Below are positions 6,860-7,252 of a stretch of DNA of 7,252 nt, in pieces. Position 1 is the first letter of the stretch. Every line of letters starts with the position of its first letter. Where the stretch lies: positions 1-7,252 of the forward strand of contig JAKEGI010000107.1 of assembly GCA_022615595.1 (NCBI GenBank), read 5' to 3'. The notes under the pieces were generated by a model that worked only from the letters and a program-made list of their open reading frames with translations, made no database searches and was not told the origin of the DNA. The DNA is from Bacteroidales bacterium (GTDB taxonomy: Bacteria > Bacteroidota > Bacteroidia > Bacteroidales > VadinHA17). A program made the translations under genes and the position numbers.

Positions 6860-7252
6860 TCACATCTCTGCAATCTTAAGCACCCCCTCTATATATTCCC
6901 TGTCATTTGAAAGTCTTGGTATTTTATTCTGTCCGCCGAGTTTGTTTTTTTCCTTGAACCATTTATAGAATGTGCCCTGCGGAACCACTCTGACGAGTGG
7001 TCTTGTGAGAGTGAGGTCCTTGTATCGCTTTGCCTCGTAATCAGAGTTGACCGATTTCAGGGTCGAATCGAGTATGTCAGTGAAGTGATCAAGGTCGCCA
7101 GGGTTTTTGTCAAACTCAATGACCCATTCATGTGATCCTTTGGTGTCATCTCCCATGTATACCGGGCCTGCGGTATATTCAGCTATATGTGCTTCGGTGG
7201 CCAGGCAGGCTTTCTCCAGTGCTTTTTCAGCATTATCAATGATGACCTCTTC
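6860..7252 (-). CDS. GH3 auxin-responsive-promoter family protein, C-terminal part (cut by right edge)
   Basis: The frame is open from the right edge to a TGA at 6862-6860, giving 130 C-terminal residues. An internal ATG at 7156 is not the start, because coding similarity continues upstream of it (EEVIIDNAEKAL and HIAEYTAGPVYM). The fragment matches what I recall of bacterial GH3 proteins: GSHEWVIEF (39-47 of the fragment), NSDYEAKRYKD (59-69), VVPQGTFYKW (79-88), KLGGQNKIPRLSNDREYIE (94-112). The GGQNKxPR segment corresponds to the conserved lysine-containing Q-[FY]-K-x-PR end of plant GH3 enzymes. Plant members adenylate carboxylic acids such as auxin or jasmonate and join them to amino acids. 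In bacteria the fold belongs to the acyl-adenylating (ANL) superfamily, but the substrates are mostly unknown. The adenylation domain lies outside the window, so activity cannot be judged. It reads in the same direction as the nucleoside kinase, 74 bases upstream. Confidence 0.88.
   Translation of the reverse strand, partial: EEVIIDNAEKALEKACLATEAHIAEYTAGPVYMGDDTKGSHEWVIEFDKNPGDLDHFTDILDSTLKSVNSDYEAKRYKDLTLTRPLVRVVPQGTFYKWFKEKNKLGGQNKIPRLSNDREYIEGVLKIAEM

Noticed and set aside
6860..7156. Stand-alone 98-residue gene starting at the ATG at 7156
   Set aside because: The frame continues upstream without a stop to the window edge, and GH3-like residues continue with it. It is the tail of a larger gene, not a small gene.

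Overview
This 7.25 kb stretch looks like ordinary chromosomal DNA from a member of the Bacteroidota, probably Bacteroidales or a close relative. The evidence is the gene set: a GH3-family protein, a Bacteroidota-style small deoxynucleoside kinase and a PqqL-like double M16 peptidase. Moderate GC, mostly short intergenic gaps and start codons without convincing Shine-Dalgarno sequences fit the same group. The assignment rests on remembered family similarity, not on a marker gene. I see no rRNA, tRNA, CRISPR array, insertion sequence or phage gene, and no stretch above 300 bases lacks a gene.

Left block (1-2367, minus strand). Three genes read right to left: a lipoprotein of unknown function with an added C-terminal membrane helix (1342-2367), a calcineurin-like metallophosphoesterase (536-1306), and the N-terminal part of a membrane sensor with an extracytoplasmic Cache domain that runs off the left edge (1-526). 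The gaps are 35 and 9 bases, so they probably form one transcript.

Centre (2368-3338, plus strand). A single alpha/beta hydrolase is transcribed divergently from the lipoprotein. It converges on the next gene with only 6 bases between the two stop codons. The 89-base divergent gap must hold promoters for both directions, but no strong motif could be identified.

Right block (3345-7252, minus strand). Reading right to left, this holds the C-terminal end of a GH3-family protein (cut by the right edge), a deoxyadenosine/deoxyguanosine-type kinase, and an exported M16 zinc peptidase of 934 residues. The kinase and peptidase are 21 bases apart and probably co-transcribed. The GH3 gene lies 74 bases upstream and may or may not share the transcript. 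Their functions (acyl-adenylate chemistry, nucleotide salvage, periplasmic peptide degradation) do not suggest a shared pathway.

No clear new system is visible. The best candidate for follow-up is the lipoprotein-phosphoesterase-Cache sensor cluster: an envelope protein of unknown fold with two membrane anchors sits next to a possible signalling phosphatase and a ligand-sensing receptor. Two of the seven genes, at the window edges, are partial and have no start or stop inside the window. Two start codons are arguable (metallophosphoesterase and alpha/beta hydrolase).
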